From Mycobacterium pseudokansasii (lineage in GTDB: Bacteria > Actinomycetota > Actinomycetes > Mycobacteriales > Mycobacteriaceae), in NCBI RefSeq assembly GCF_900566075.1, contig NZ_UPHU01000001.1, forward strand, positions 1,984,001-2,048,000: a stretch of DNA of 64,000 bases. The letters run 5' to 3'. The notes beneath the pieces are model-generated. The model made no database searches and was not told the origin of the DNA. It saw nothing but the letters and a program-made list of their open reading frames with translations. Shown here one piece after another: positions 31,801 to 42,668 of this stretch. Position 1 is the first letter of the stretch, and each line of letters starts with the position of its first letter. Both the position numbers and the translations under genes were made by a program.

Positions 31801-32445
31801 CGTGACCTGGCCGAACTCGGCAGGGTCAATCCGCTGGCCCTCGAGGAGTTCGCGGCGCTGGAGGAGCGCTACAACTTCCTGTCCACCCAACTCGAGGACG
31901 TCAAGGCCGCCCGCAAGGACCTGCTTGACGTCGTCGCCGACGTCGACGCCCGCATCCTGCAGGTTTTCAGCGACGCGTTCGTCGACGTAGAACGCGAATT
32001 CCGGGCCGTGTTCGGCTCGCTGTTCCCCGGCGGCGAAGGCCGGCTGCGCCTGACTGCGCCCGACGACATGCTGACCACCGGCATCGAGGTGGAAGCCCGT
32101 CCGCCGGGTAAGAAGGTCACCCGGCTGTCGTTGCTGTCGGGTGGGGAGAAGGCGCTGACCGCGGTCGCGATGCTGGTGGCGATCTTTCGGGCCCGACCGT
32201 CGCCGTTCTACATCATGGACGAGGTGGAGGCCGCCCTGGACGACACCAACCTGCGCCGGCTGCTCGGCCTGTTCGAACAGCTGCGCGACCGGTCGCAGCT
32301 CATCATCATCACGCACCAGAAGCCGACGATGGAAGTCGCGGATGCCCTCTACGGCGTGACCATGCAAGGTGATGGCATCACCGCCGTGATCTCGCAGCGA
32401 ATGCGGGGTCAGCAGCTGGATGAGCTGGTCGCCAATTCTTCGTGA
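28831..32445 (+). CDS. smc: Chromosome segregation ATPase SMC
   Basis: Condensin ATPase of 1204 aa. Walker [10 protein letters not shown] (31-39), long coiled coil interrupted by a hinge domain (about 500-640, VLGPIAQLV to [16 protein letters not shown]), second coiled coil, then signature SGGEK (1103-1107) and Walker [17 protein letters not shown] start. All ATPase motifs intact. The opposite strand is also open for more than 1000 codons, which is a codon-bias shadow. Confidence 0.97.
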   Translation: MYLKSLTLKGFKSFAAATTLRFEPGITAVVGPNGSGKSNVVDALAWVMGEQGAKTLRGGKMEDVIFAGTSSRAPLGRAEVTVTIDNSDNALPIEYTEVSITRRMFRDGASEYEINGSSCRLMDVQELLSDSGIGREMHVIVGQGKLDEILQSRPEERRAFIEEAAGVLKHRKRKEKALRKLDAMAANLARLTDLTTELRRQLKPLGRQAEVARRAATIQADLRDARLRLAADDLVGRRAERAAILDAENAMRREHDVAAARLSVAAEELAAHEAALTELSQRAEAVQHTWFGLSALAERVGATVRIASERAQHLDVEPLTRNDTDPSKPEELEAEAEQVAAAEQQLLAELAGARTRLDAARTELAGRERQAAEADRAHLAAVRAEADRREGLARLAGQVETMRARVESIDDSVARLSERIEEAAARAQQARAEFEAVQGRVGELDQGEVGLDEQHERTVAALRLADQRVAELQVAERDAERRVASLRARIDALSVGLDRKDGAAWLARNHGGAGVLGPIAQLVKVRPGYEAALAAVLGAAADALAVDGLGAARAAVSALKEADGGRAALVLSDWPAPDNPAPEIAGGARWALDLIEAPPRLLGAITAMLSGVAVVNDLAEALDLVAIRPQLRAVTLDGDLVGAGWVSGGSDRKPSTLEITSEIDKAGGELAAAEAQVAHLSAALSGALTEQAARQDSADQALAALNESDATISATYEQLGRLGQDARAAEEEWTRLLRQREDLEAGRAQTLEEVVELETRLRNAQQTQHVQAAEPSTAAARQAIAAATESARAVEVEARLAVRTAEERANAVRGRADSLRRAAAAQREARLRAQQALEARLRSAAVAAAVAESGRLLALRLSRVVGAASQLRDELAAERRQRLAAVAAVREETNTLSARVAKLTDSLHRDEVADAQAAMRIEQLEHMVLEQFGMAPADLIAEYGPEVPLPPTELEMAEFEQARERGEQVVAPAPMPFDRATQERRAKRAERDLAELGRVNPLALEEFAALEERYNFLSTQLEDVKAARKDLLDVVADVDARILQVFSDAFVDVEREFRAVFGSLFPGGEGRLRLTAPDDMLTTGIEVEARPPGKKVTRLSLLSGGEKALTAVAMLVAIFRARPSPFYIMDEVEAALDDTNLRRLLGLFEQLRDRSQLIIITHQKPTMEVADALYGVTMQGDGITAVISQRMRGQQLDELVANSS

Positions 32446-32502
32446 CGGTGACCCGTAGCGCGGGGCGCGGGCGCCCCGGTAAGCCCCTGGAAGGATGTCA
32501 GT

Positions 32503-33792
32503 GTGTCGGAAGGTCTATGGGTCGCCATTGCGGTCGTCGCCGTCGCGGTCGTCATCGCCGCGCTGGTCATCGGCCTGGTGCGCTACCGCCGTCGCCGGAT
32601 CCGCCTGTCGACCCAGCCGAAACCGGGCGTAATCGACCGTTCGGGCGGCTACACCGCGTCGTCCGACATCACCTTCAGCCAGACGCCCTCGGCTGTCGAG
32701 ACGGTCGAACCGGCCGATCGGATCGACACCAGCGGACTGCCCGCCGTCGGCGACGATGCGACCGTCCCGCGCGACGCGGTCAAACGCACCATCTCCGATG
32801 TTCAGCTGCCCGAAATCGAGCCCGAACCCGAGACCATCGCGCCACCGGTAGCGCCGGAAGTCGAGGCGATCGAGCCGCCGGAAGGGCGGTTGGAGCGCCT
32901 GCGCGGGCGGCTCGCCAAGTCGCAGAACGCCTTCGGCCGGAGCATGCTGGGTTTGCTCGGGGGCGGCGACCTGGACGAGGACTCCTGGCAGGATGTCGAG
33001 GACACCTTGCTGGTCGCAGACCTGGGCCCGGTGGTCACCCAATCGGTGGTGTCGCAGCTGCGCAGCCGGCTGGCCAGCGCCAATGTGCGTTCCGAGGCGG
33101 ATGCCCGGGCCGTGCTACGAGACGTCCTTGTCAAAGAACTGCAGCCGGTCATGGACCGCTCGATCCGGGCGCTGCCGCACGCCGGCCATCCCGCGGTGTT
33201 GCTGGTCGTGGGGGTCAACGGCACCGGCAAGACCACCACCGTCGGTAAGTTGGCGCGGGTGCTGGTGGCCGACGGGCGGCGCGTCGTGCTCGGCGCGGCC
33301 GACACCTTCCGGGCCGCGGCCGCCGATCAACTGCAGACCTGGGCGGCCCGGGTGGGTGCGGAGGTGGTGCGCGGGGCCGAAGGCGCCGACCCGGCGTCGG
33401 TGGCCTTCGATGCCGTCGACAAGGGCATCGCCCACGGCGCCGACGTCGTGCTCATCGACACCGCCGGCCGGCTGCACACCAAGGTCGGCTTGATGGACGA
33501 ACTGGGCAAGGTCAAGCGCGTGGTGACTCGCCGTGCTGCTGTTGATGAGGTGCTGCTGGTGCTCGACGCCACGATCGGGCAGAACGGGCTGGCGCAGGCC
33601 AGGGTTTTCGCCGAGGTCGTCGACATCACCGGCGTGGTGCTGACCAAGCTCGACGGAACGGCCAAGGGCGGCATCGTTTTCCGCGTCCAACAGGAGCTTG
33701 GCGTGCCGGTCAAGCTGGTCGGGCTCGGCGAAGGCCCCGATGACCTGGCGCCGTTCGAACCGGCCGCCTTCGTTGACGCCCTGCTCGGCTAG
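32503..33792 (+). CDS. ftsY: Signal recognition particle receptor FtsY
   Basis: Membrane-docking GTPase for the SRP, partner of Ffh (47247). 429 aa. N-terminal membrane segment (about 5-27, WVAIAVVAVAVVIAALVIGL) as in actinobacterial FtsY, acidic linker, then NG domain with G1 GVNGTGKTTT (about 237), DTAGR and TKLDGTAKGG. GTG start at 32503 preceded by GGAAGG. Confidence 0.97.
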   Translation: MSEGLWVAIAVVAVAVVIAALVIGLVRYRRRRIRLSTQPKPGVIDRSGGYTASSDITFSQTPSAVETVEPADRIDTSGLPAVGDDATVPRDAVKRTISDVQLPEIEPEPETIAPPVAPEVEAIEPPEGRLERLRGRLAKSQNAFGRSMLGLLGGGDLDEDSWQDVEDTLLVADLGPVVTQSVVSQLRSRLASANVRSEADARAVLRDVLVKELQPVMDRSIRALPHAGHPAVLLVVGVNGTGKTTTVGKLARVLVADGRRVVLGAADTFRAAAADQLQTWAARVGAEVVRGAEGADPASVAFDAVDKGIAHGADVVLIDTAGRLHTKVGLMDELGKVKRVVTRRAAVDEVLLVLDATIGQNGLAQARVFAEVVDITGVVLTKLDGTAKGGIVFRVQQELGVPVKLVGLGEGPDDLAPFEPAAFVDALLG

Positions 33793-33817
33793 CAGCTGGC
33801 GCACAGCAAGTTTTGCG

Positions 33818-33855
33818 TTAATTTTCACGAAACATCACCGCACCATCGCCGCAAC
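33818..33855 (+). promoter_or_regulatory. Candidate GlnR box upstream of amt
   Basis: Four half-site-like blocks at exact 11-bp phasing: TTAAT (33818), GAAAC (33829), GCACC (33840), GCAAC (33851). The actinobacterial GlnR box is GTnAC-n6-GAAAC-n6-GTnAC-n6-GAAAC, and amt-glnB-glnD is a classic GlnR target. Only the second block is a perfect match, so the call rests on phasing plus context. Confidence 0.45.
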
Positions 33856-33934
33856 AACTACTGCGCATGGTTCTGGATCAGGTCGCCAGTCATAGTCCTG
33901 GGGCCCTCCCAACGCTGACTGGAGGTGATAGCGA

Positions 33935-35703
<1,769 letters not shown>

Positions 35704-35736
35704 GAGTCGCCGCGCATTGCTGAACCGATCTGGGAT

Positions 35737-35752
35737 GGGCCGGCGCCGGCCC
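35737..35752. repeat. 16-bp perfect GC palindrome between glnB and glnD
   Basis: GGGCCGGCGCCGGCCC is self-complementary over all 16 bases and lies 8 bp before the glnD ATG, over the region where its ribosome site should be. It could form a hairpin that lowers glnD translation or attenuates transcription. No ribosome site is otherwise obvious for glnD. Confidence 0.5.
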
Positions 35753-35760
35753 GGCCCGGG

Positions 35761-38208
35761 ATGACCCCCGACCAGCCAGGTCAGTGCGGAACCGCCTGCC
35801 CGGCAAGCGATTTGGTTGCCGCACGGCGCCAATTGCTGTCCGACGACCAGCGGGCACCGCATCCTGCGGAGCTGCGACAGGCCTGGCTGGACCTGCACGA
35901 GTCCTGGCTGACCGCCAAGGCCGCAGAAATCGGCATCACCGGCGACAGCGGCTTCGCGATCGTCGGGGTCGGCGGGCTCGGCCGACGCGAGCTGCTGCCG
36001 CATTCCGACCTGGACTTGTTGCTGGTGCACGACGCCAAGCCTGCCGAGATGCTGGGGGAGGTCGCCGACAAGCTGTGGTACCCGTTGTGGGACGCCAACA
36101 TTCGGCTCGACCACAGCGTGCGAACCGTTCCAGACGCGCTGGGCGTGGCAAATTCCGACCTGGTGGCGGCCCTGGGCATGCTGGAAGCCCGTCACATCGC
36201 CGGCGACAAGCGACTTTCGGACGGGTTGATCGAAGGCGTGCGGCGGCAATGGCGCAGCGGAATACGTTCGCGCATGGACGAACTCGTCGAAATAACGCAT
36301 GACCGTTGGTTGCGTTACGGCCGCATCGCCCACCGCGCCGAACCCGACCTCAAGTCGGGTCGTGGTGGCCTTCGCGACGTGCAGTTGCTCAACGCGCTGG
36401 CGATCGCGCAGCTCATCGACCGTCACGGCATGGCCGCCCCGGGCCTGCCGGTGGGTTCGCTGGACTACGCCTACCTCACGCTGCTCAACGTGCGCACCGA
36501 ACTGCACCGGGTATCGGGCCGCGGACACGATCTGCTGCTGGCCCAGCACGCCGACGACATCGGCGCAGCCCTGCGTTTCGGCGACCGATTCGACCTGGCG
36601 CGGATGCTGTCCGGCGCCGGCCGCACCATCGCCTACCACTCCGAAACCGGGCTGCGCACCGCCGCCAACGCGTTGCCGCGCCGGGGTATCTCGGCCTTAC
36701 GGCACCGGCCGAAGCGGCGACCGCTGGACGAGGGCGTCGTAGAGTATGCCAGCGAAATTGTGCTCGCCCGGGACGCCCACCCCGAACGTGATCCCGGACT
36801 GATGTTGCGCGTGGCCGCCGCCGCGGCCGACACCGGACTGCCCATCGGCGCTGCTACCTTGAGCCGACTGGCCACCTGCACTCCGGAGCTGCCGACGCCC
36901 TGGCCGCGTGAGGTATTGGACGACCTGCTGGTGGTACTGCTGGCCGGCCCCACCGCGGTGGGGACGATCGAAGCGCTCGACCGCACCGGGTTGTGGGGCC
37001 GATTGTTACCGGAATGGGGCAGCATCCGCGACCTCCCGCCCCGCGATGTCGCCCACAAATGGACCGTGGACCGGCATGTGATCGAGACCGCGATCCATGC
37101 CGCGCCGCTGTCCACCCGGGTGGCTCGACCCGATTTGCTGGCGCTTGGTGCGTTGCTGCACGACATCGGGAAGGGCAGAGGCGCCGACCACAGTGTCCTC
37201 GGCTCCGAAATGGTCATGCAGATCGGCGAGCGACTGGGTCTACCGCCGGCGGATATCGATGTGCTCTCGAAGCTGGTCCGTCATCACCTGCTGCTACCCG
37301 TCGTCGCCACCCGCAGCGATTTGAACGATCCGAAGACCATCGAGGGCGTGTCCGAGGCCCTGGGCGGGGACCCGCAATTGCTCGAGGTGCTGCACGCGCT
37401 GACGGAAGCCGACTCGAAGGCCACCGGTCCGGGCGTGTGGAGCGAGTGGAAGGCGTCGCTGGTCGACAAACTGGTGTCACGTTGCCGGATGGTGATGGCC
37501 GGCGAGGCGCTGCCTCAGGCGAAACCCCTTGCCTCGCAATATCTTTCGCTGGCCGCCGATCACGGCGTGCATGTGGAGATCGGCCCCGGCGACAGCGCGC
37601 GGATGTACCAGGTGGTGATGGTCGCCCCGGACCAGCCGGGGTTGGTCCCCAAAGCCGCTGCCGTGCTGGCGCTGAATTCGCTGGGCGTCCACTCCGCGGC
37701 GGTGAACAGTCACGACGGTGTTGCGATCACAGAATTCGTGGTGTCTCCGCTCTTCGGTTCGCCGCCGGCGGCCGAACTGCTGCGCCAGCAGTTCGTCGGT
37801 GCCCTCGGCGGCGATGTCGACGTGCTGGCGATGGTGGAGAAGCGCGACAGCGAGGCCAGCAGTTTCGCATCCGAGCGGGCCGGTGAGGTGGTGGCCGGAG
37901 TGCCGGTCACGCGTTCGGCCGCCCCACCGCGCATCCTGTGGCTCCAATCCGCGACCCCCGGCCAGCTACTCCTTGAGGTTCGTGCCATGGATAGACCGGG
38001 ACTGCTTGCGCTGCTCGCGCACGCCCTGGAACGCGCGGGTGCAGATATCGTGTGGGCCAAGGTCAACACGTTCGGGTCGACCGCGGCCGACGTTTTCTGC
38101 GTGCGGGTTCCCGGGGAGTCCGACATACCCGCCGCGGTCGAGCAGCAGCTGTCGGCGGTGCTGGGTGCTCCCGCGGACGTCCTGGTCGACGAGCCCGTCG
38201 GCGACTAG
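35761..38208 (+). CDS. glnD: PII-modifying nucleotidyltransferase GlnD
   Basis: Bifunctional enzyme that attaches and removes a nucleotide on PII in response to glutamine. 815 aa (808 in M. tuberculosis). N-terminal nucleotidyltransferase with [17 protein letters not shown], central HD domain with [14 protein letters not shown], then two C-terminal ACT domains ([20 protein letters not shown] and [20 protein letters not shown]). ATG at 35761, immediately after a GC palindrome. Confidence 0.95.
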   Translation: MTPDQPGQCGTACPASDLVAARRQLLSDDQRAPHPAELRQAWLDLHESWLTAKAAEIGITGDSGFAIVGVGGLGRRELLPHSDLDLLLVHDAKPAEMLGEVADKLWYPLWDANIRLDHSVRTVPDALGVANSDLVAALGMLEARHIAGDKRLSDGLIEGVRRQWRSGIRSRMDELVEITHDRWLRYGRIAHRAEPDLKSGRGGLRDVQLLNALAIAQLIDRHGMAAPGLPVGSLDYAYLTLLNVRTELHRVSGRGHDLLLAQHADDIGAALRFGDRFDLARMLSGAGRTIAYHSETGLRTAANALPRRGISALRHRPKRRPLDEGVVEYASEIVLARDAHPERDPGLMLRVAAAAADTGLPIGAATLSRLATCTPELPTPWPREVLDDLLVVLLAGPTAVGTIEALDRTGLWGRLLPEWGSIRDLPPRDVAHKWTVDRHVIETAIHAAPLSTRVARPDLLALGALLHDIGKGRGADHSVLGSEMVMQIGERLGLPPADIDVLSKLVRHHLLLPVVATRSDLNDPKTIEGVSEALGGDPQLLEVLHALTEADSKATGPGVWSEWKASLVDKLVSRCRMVMAGEALPQAKPLASQYLSLAADHGVHVEIGPGDSARMYQVVMVAPDQPGLVPKAAAVLALNSLGVHSAAVNSHDGVAITEFVVSPLFGSPPAAELLRQQFVGALGGDVDVLAMVEKRDSEASSFASERAGEVVAGVPVTRSAAPPRILWLQSATPGQLLLEVRAMDRPGLLALLAHALERAGADIVWAKVNTFGSTAADVFCVRVPGESDIPAAVEQQLSAVLGAPADVLVDEPVGD

Positions 38209-38298
38209 CGTCCACCAGGCCATCCACGACCGGCGGTTGGAGTTAGCCGCCAATGCGGCCCGGCAGGACGATCGCCGACACCACGGCCCGCACTGAGA

Positions 38299-38365
38299 AG
38301 GCTTCCCGCTACTGTTTCGCCACCACCGGCGAACGCAGATCACCCGACTCAGCACCGGGAAGCCT
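38299..38365. terminator. Possible structured terminator between convergent genes
   Basis: Perfect 10-bp inverted repeat AGGCTTCCCG (38299-38308) and its complement (38356-38365), enclosing a smaller hairpin TTCGCC/GGCGAA (38316-38333). Located between the ends of glnD and the convergent minus-strand gene. No T-tract. Confidence 0.35.
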
Positions 38366-38390
38366 AGCGTCTTACCGAAAGAATCTAACT

Positions 38391-39125
38391 TCAGTTGTCC
38401 TCGTCTATTAGAGTTACCTCACCATTCGGCGCTACCTTTACGTTGAATATTTCTCCATTCATTTCAACCTGGGCCAACCCATCATTCTTAATGGTGTATT
38501 CTTGATTACTCTGTGGCGGGGTGTCCGTATTGTTGACATTTTCCCCGTCTATCAGAGTTACCGCGCCATTCGACTCTACTTTCACATTGAATATTTCACC
38601 ATTCATCTCAACTTGAGCTAACCCGTCATTATTCAAGTAGTATTCTTGATTGGTATTTGTAGGCGTGTCCGTGCCGCTGAAGAAGCTATTGAGATAATCC
38701 GCGTTGAATCCGAGAATAGGAACGGTGTCCACGCCAACCATTTCGGACAGCGGGTTGTCATTGAACGTTGATTCGGTAATCGAACTGGTCTGATAGTTAC
38801 CGGTACCGAACCCATTATCGCTGTTATCGAAGCCCGAGCCGCCACCTCCGGTGTAGTCGGAGTTATTGTTCGTGCAGGTGTCCAATTTGAATCCGCCATG
38901 AGCAGTCAAGGTGATGACGAGCCTGCCGACGTTGATGTCGGTGGGGCTACCGGCGGCGTCGATGCCGGCTGTGACGCCACTCGCCAATGCCAACGCCCCC
39001 AGCGCAATCGCAGCGCCGTGCTTTCCGCGTGGCGCCTTGGCGACTCGCGCCGGGGGGTGCGCCAAGTCGGCTTCGGCAACGCTGACTTCATTTGTTGGCA
39101 GGGGACCTTGGGACAATGGAGGCAT
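38391..39125 (-). CDS. Hypothetical low-GC protein with duplicated C-terminal repeat
   Basis: 244 aa, family not recognised. N-terminus: about 36 polar residues, then a hydrophobic segment (37-54, HGAAIALGALALASGVTA) that could be a membrane anchor or uncleaved signal. Middle: Gly/Asn-rich low-complexity stretch DYTGGGGSGFDNSDNGFG. C-terminus: two near-identical units of about 40 aa sharing NDGLAQVEMNGEIFNVKV, separated by a Thr/Asn/Pro linker. Clearly more A/T-rich than its neighbours. ATG at 39125 has AAAGGG 9 nt upstream. Inserted between glnD and the helicase, which are adjacent in M. tuberculosis. Probably acquired; function unknown. Confidence 0.7.
   Translation of the reverse strand: MPPLSQGPLPTNEVSVAEADLAHPPARVAKAPRGKHGAAIALGALALASGVTAGIDAAGSPTDINVGRLVITLTAHGGFKLDTCTNNNSDYTGGGGSGFDNSDNGFGTGNYQTSSITESTFNDNPLSEMVGVDTVPILGFNADYLNSFFSGTDTPTNTNQEYYLNNDGLAQVEMNGEIFNVKVESNGAVTLIDGENVNNTDTPPQSNQEYTIKNDGLAQVEMNGEIFNVKVAPNGEVTLIDEDN
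38405..38650 (-). repeat. Tandem duplication inside the low-GC gene
   Basis: Two units of about 120 bp (near 38405-38515 and 38535-38650) encode the repeated NQEY...NDGLAQVEMNGEIFNVKV...NGxVTLID modules. The first 18-residue core is identical in protein but differs at several synonymous positions, so the duplication is not recent and the protein sequence has been kept. Confidence 0.75.
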
Positions 39126-39463
39126 GGCGCAAGCCCTTTCTTTTCTCAGACGAAAATTCAGTCGGATACGCGGCCCAACAGGATGTCAACAGCAGAAACA
39201 TCGACATCGCAAGGCGGATGCCCAGCTCAAACTGGCTTGCATATCGTAGACCAGGTACCGCAGCCATAGTTGAGGGTGGTCCACTATCGCGTACCTGCAC
39301 TGCTGGAGGCGGTTGCTTCGCGTAGCGGAGACCCTGATCTGCGCCGCGGTGATCGACCGTAACGTGCCCTCCTTTGCCCGCCATGAACGGTTACGACCGG
39401 AGCGGCCGGTTGCGGGCAGGAGTGATTTCGGGGCCGGATTACAATAATTGATTCGCATGGTCT
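39126..39463. promoter_or_regulatory. Intergenic region upstream of the low-GC gene
   Basis: 338 bp after the end of the helicase gene and before the low-GC gene, both on the minus strand. The part near 39125 is A/T-rich and carries the AAAGGG ribosome site. No reading frame or repeat with support was seen. Confidence 0.4.
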
Positions 39464-41185
39464 TCACGATTGCTCGGAGGTGAGCTGGCGCAAGGCCTCG
39501 ATGCGCGCTTTGAGCTGCTCGCGGGTGGCCGCGGCAATCGGCGGGCCGCCGCAGCGGCGGCGCAGTTCGTTATGGATCCAGCCGTGTGGCCTGCCGGTGC
39601 GGTGATGAGCGATCGCCACCAGGCTGTTGAGCTCGCGGCGCAGCTCGCGCAGCTGGCCGTGGGTGGTAGCCGGCTGGGCGGGTCCTGCTTGCGCGGTCCC
39701 TTGCTGAAGCCGGGCCCTCCTTTGCAGCTGCTCGTCTTGGCGGCGGTGCAGCAGGGCGCGCATCTGCTCGGGGTCGAGCAGCCCCGGGATGCCGAGGTAG
39801 TCGGCCTCCTCGTCGCTTCCCGCCGGAGTGGCTGTGCCGAACGACGATCCGTCGAAGATGACCTGATCCAATTCGGCGTCGGCTCCCAGTGCGGTGAAGC
39901 CGGTTTCACCTGGTTCGGTTTGTGTCCTGGTGGCGGGATCGCCGGTGAGCGGATCGTCGCCCGATTCGCGGTGCGGCTGGCCCAGCACGTGGTTGCGCTG
40001 GGCCTCCAGCTCGCTGGCGAGCTGCAACAGGCTGGGCACCGACGGCAAGAAGATGCTTGCGGTTTCACCGGGTCGACGTGACCGCACGAACCGGCCAACC
40101 GCTTGCGCGAAGAACAACGGCGTCGACGCACTGGTGGCATAGATCCCCACCGACAGGCGAGGCACGTCGACACCTTCGGAAACCATCCGCACGGCGACCA
40201 GCCACCGGCTGGTGCTGGAAGCGAATTCCGCGATGCGGGACGAGGATCCGGGATCGTCGGACAAGACGACGGTGGGCGCTTCGGAAGTCAGCTTGGTCAG
40301 CAACCCGGCATAGGCTCGGGCCGCCGTCCGGTCCGAGGCGATGATCATGCCGCCGGCGTCGGGCACCTGGGCGCGCAGCTGACGCAACCGCTGGTCGGCG
40401 GCGGTGATGACCGCCGGCATCCACTCGCCGGCAGGGTCCAGCGCCGTGCGCCAGGCCCGTGCGGTCTGCTCGGCCGACAACGGCTCGCCCAGGCGGGCCT
40501 CATGCTCTTCCCCGGCGCTGTCGCGCCAGCGCGCCTGCCCGGAGTAGGCGAGGAACACCACCGGCCGGACCACGCCGTCAGCAAGGGCTTCGGCATAGCC
40601 GTAGGTGTGGTCGGCTTGGGAACGCAGCACCCCGTCCCCGCCGGGCGCGTAGCTGACGAACGGGATCGGGCTGTCGTCACTGCGAAACGGCGTGCCCGTC
40701 AGGCCGAGACGGCGCGTGGCGTCGCCGAAGGCCTCCCGGATGGCGTCGCCCCAGGTCTTGGCGTCGCCGCCGTGGTGGATCTCGTCGAAGACGACCAGCG
40801 TCTTGCGTTGTTCGGTGCGCACCCGGTGCAGCGCCGGATGCGCAGCGACCTGGGCGTAGGTGACGACGACGCCGTGGTACTCCGGTGAGGTCTGGGGGTT
40901 GGAGTTGGTGAACCTGGGGTCCAGGGCCAGCCCGTGCCGTGCGGCGGACTGCGCCCACTGGGTTTTCAGGTGCTCGGTAGGCACGACGACGGTGACCTGC
41001 TCGACCGCGCGATGGCTCAGCAATTCGGCCGTGATCCGCAGGGCGAACGTCGTCTTGCCCGATCCGGGGGTGGCCACGGCCAGAAAATCCCGCGGCTCGG
41101 CGGCCAGGTACTTGACGATTGCCCGGCGCTGCCAGCCCCGCAATGGCCGACTGCCTTCGGCGTCGGCGTGACTGACCTGCTGCAT
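39464..41185 (-). CDS. Superfamily 2 DEAD/DEAH-type helicase (Rv2917-like)
   Basis: 573 aa. Walker A TPGSGKTT, motif II DEIHH (DEAH-like), motif III GLTGTPFRSDD and motif VI QAVGRFVRSRR give a complete SF2 helicase core of the UvrB/restriction type. C-terminal ~150 residues are Gln/Arg-rich with charged helices. The M. tuberculosis orthologue Rv2917 is annotated as 626 aa, so the ends may differ. ATG at 41185 with GGGGGG about 10 nt upstream. It marks the left border of the accessory island. Substrate unknown; probably nucleic-acid repair or processing. Confidence 0.85.
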   Translation of the reverse strand: MQQVSHADAEGSRPLRGWQRRAIVKYLAAEPRDFLAVATPGSGKTTFALRITAELLSHRAVEQVTVVVPTEHLKTQWAQSAARHGLALDPRFTNSNPQTSPEYHGVVVTYAQVAAHPALHRVRTEQRKTLVVFDEIHHGGDAKTWGDAIREAFGDATRRLGLTGTPFRSDDSPIPFVSYAPGGDGVLRSQADHTYGYAEALADGVVRPVVFLAYSGQARWRDSAGEEHEARLGEPLSAEQTARAWRTALDPAGEWMPAVITAADQRLRQLRAQVPDAGGMIIASDRTAARAYAGLLTKLTSEAPTVVLSDDPGSSSRIAEFASSTSRWLVAVRMVSEGVDVPRLSVGIYATSASTPLFFAQAVGRFVRSRRPGETASIFLPSVPSLLQLASELEAQRNHVLGQPHRESGDDPLTGDPATRTQTEPGETGFTALGADAELDQVIFDGSSFGTATPAGSDEEADYLGIPGLLDPEQMRALLHRRQDEQLQRRARLQQGTAQAGPAQPATTHGQLRELRRELNSLVAIAHHRTGRPHGWIHNELRRRCGGPPIAAATREQLKARIEALRQLTSEQS

Positions 41186-41604
41186 CGAACACTGCCCCCC
41201 AGATGCTCACTCGCGCGTGGCGGTTCACGTTCACGCCGTCACATGGCTCCGCACGCCGACCCGACGTGCTGGCACGTCGCGGCACGACACGCGGGGAGCC
41301 GTTGGCACACCGGCGGGCGCGACGAAAGTGTTCCGGGTCGGATCAGTGCGGCTGGGCGGCGAGTGTGAAATCTAGCATGGCAACGCTTTTCGGTGCAGTC
41401 GCGACATGAGTCACTTCCGGATCAGCCCGTCGCGTTCTTCGGACCCACCGCTGCGCCGGAGAGAGCTTTCGGGTCCATGCCGTTGAAGCCTGTATCGGTG
41501 TGCAGGTTGGCGGGTGTCCGGTTGCCGGTCTCTACAGCCCACTCAGGCCCGGGTCCGAAGACCCTGGTGCGAAGACCGATAACCGGTGAAAGTCGGCTTC
41601 CGTG
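41186..41604. other. Unassigned 419 bp at the left border of the island
   Basis: No supported gene. The minus-strand promoter of the helicase should be here. Short open frames on both strands have no recognisable motifs. Confidence 0.4.
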
Positions 41605-42091
41605 ATGCGCGCACTGTCCGTCGTGGCGGTCGTCGCGGCCGTTGCCGTCGGCGTGGCACCGACGGCCACCGCGGCTTCCGCTGTCCAGCTGAGGGGTCTG
41701 CTGCCGGCGGGGTAGGGTTTTGAGTCCTGCACACCGGAGCGCGATCATGTGCCGCCGGGCGCACTGGTCGCCTTGACGTGTCGGGACAACGCCCTGCCCG
41801 GCGGTCCGGAATATGCGTATTACAAGGTGTTCGCAGACCCCACGATGCTGGCCGCTCAATTCCTCAGAGACGTCAGTGCCAGGCATCCACACCCCGTGCC
41901 ATGCCCGGAAGGTCAACCCTCGCCCGGGCCCTGGGTCGACGACAGCCCGCCGAACACGACGGCCGGTTCAATCCTGTGCAGCCGGCGACGATGTCGCGGT
42001 CGAGTGGACGAAAGACCGCGGCCTGCTCTTGGCTCTGGCCAGCGGACCCGACCTCGTCGGCCTGTACAACTGGTGGAAAGCCAACCGATGA
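41605..42091 (+). pseudogene. Broken small secreted protein gene
   Basis: ATG at 41605 opens a clear signal peptide (MRALSVVAVVAAVAVGVAP...TATA-AS) followed by an in-frame TAG (41713-41715). The same frame then continues as a Cys-containing exported domain (GFESCTPERDHVPPGALVALTC...YAYYKVF) until about 41975, where coding shifts by one base and ends naturally as AVEWTKDRGLLLALASGPDLV...YNWW. So one nonsense change and one frameshift are needed to restore a protein of about 160 aa with four or more Cys. Looks like a mycobacterial small secreted protein; family not named. Opposite strand to the exporter remnants beside it. Confidence 0.65.
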
Positions 42092-42184
42092 TCTCGGCCT
42101 GCGCTGCGGTGGGCGGCCTGGCGTGAATCGCCGAACATCGATGGCTCCTCCGCATGATGTAGCCCGACCCGCGGGTGCGCAGGT

Positions 42185-42668
42185 ACAGCGTGTCCTCGAC
42201 GTCGGCGCGCAGCACCAGGATCGTGCGCTGCACGATGACGTTGAGCAGGCGGCCCTTGGCCCACAGCAGCAGCGCCGACGCCAGAATGCCGGACGCGACC
42301 ATCAGCGTCCGTGCCACCGCGCCGAAGTCGATGCCCTGGCCCGGGACGACATTCATCCCCGATACCAGGTCGGCGAAACCGTTGTCACCACGCGCCCGCA
42401 GGGCTGCGATCGCCTGCTCCTTGGTAAGGCCGGGCGGCAGCCGCTTGCCGATCACACCGTTGAACAACAGGTCGGTGGCGTGACCGAGAACACGGGGACC
42501 GGCCACCGCCAACGCGATCCCGGCGAGAGCGGCGGCGAGCACCGCTGCGATCAATCCGGCGTGCGGCGTGAGGCGCTGCGCGAGCCGTATCGCCGACCCG
42601 GTGAAGCTTTGCGGCTTCTCGCGGGAATCCTCGAGCTGCCCTTGGATGGGAGCCGACGTCGACGTCAT
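42185..42668 (-). pseudogene. N-terminal fragment of an Rv1272c-like ABC exporter
   Basis: About 160 codons from ATG 42668 match the start of mycobacterial MsbA-type exporters such as Rv1272c (RVLGHATDLLFNGVIGK, NVVPGQGIDFGAVARTL, RADVEDTL). After VEDTL the similarity stops abruptly; the rest of the membrane domain and the whole nucleotide-binding domain are absent, although the frame stays open by chance to 41913. The ATG overlaps the stop of the preceding exporter remnant, as in the Rv1273c-Rv1272c pair. Deletion remnant. Confidence 0.8.

Noticed and set aside
28645..32367. 1240-codon open frame antisense to smc
   Set aside because: Composition is Arg/Gly/His-rich with no domain, and smc on the plus strand is complete with all motifs. 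Long antisense frames are typical of GC-rich coding DNA.
41422..41916. Minus-strand frame of 164 codons at the island border
   Set aside because: Overlaps the plus-strand secreted-protein pseudogene with a clear signal peptide; no recognisable motif.
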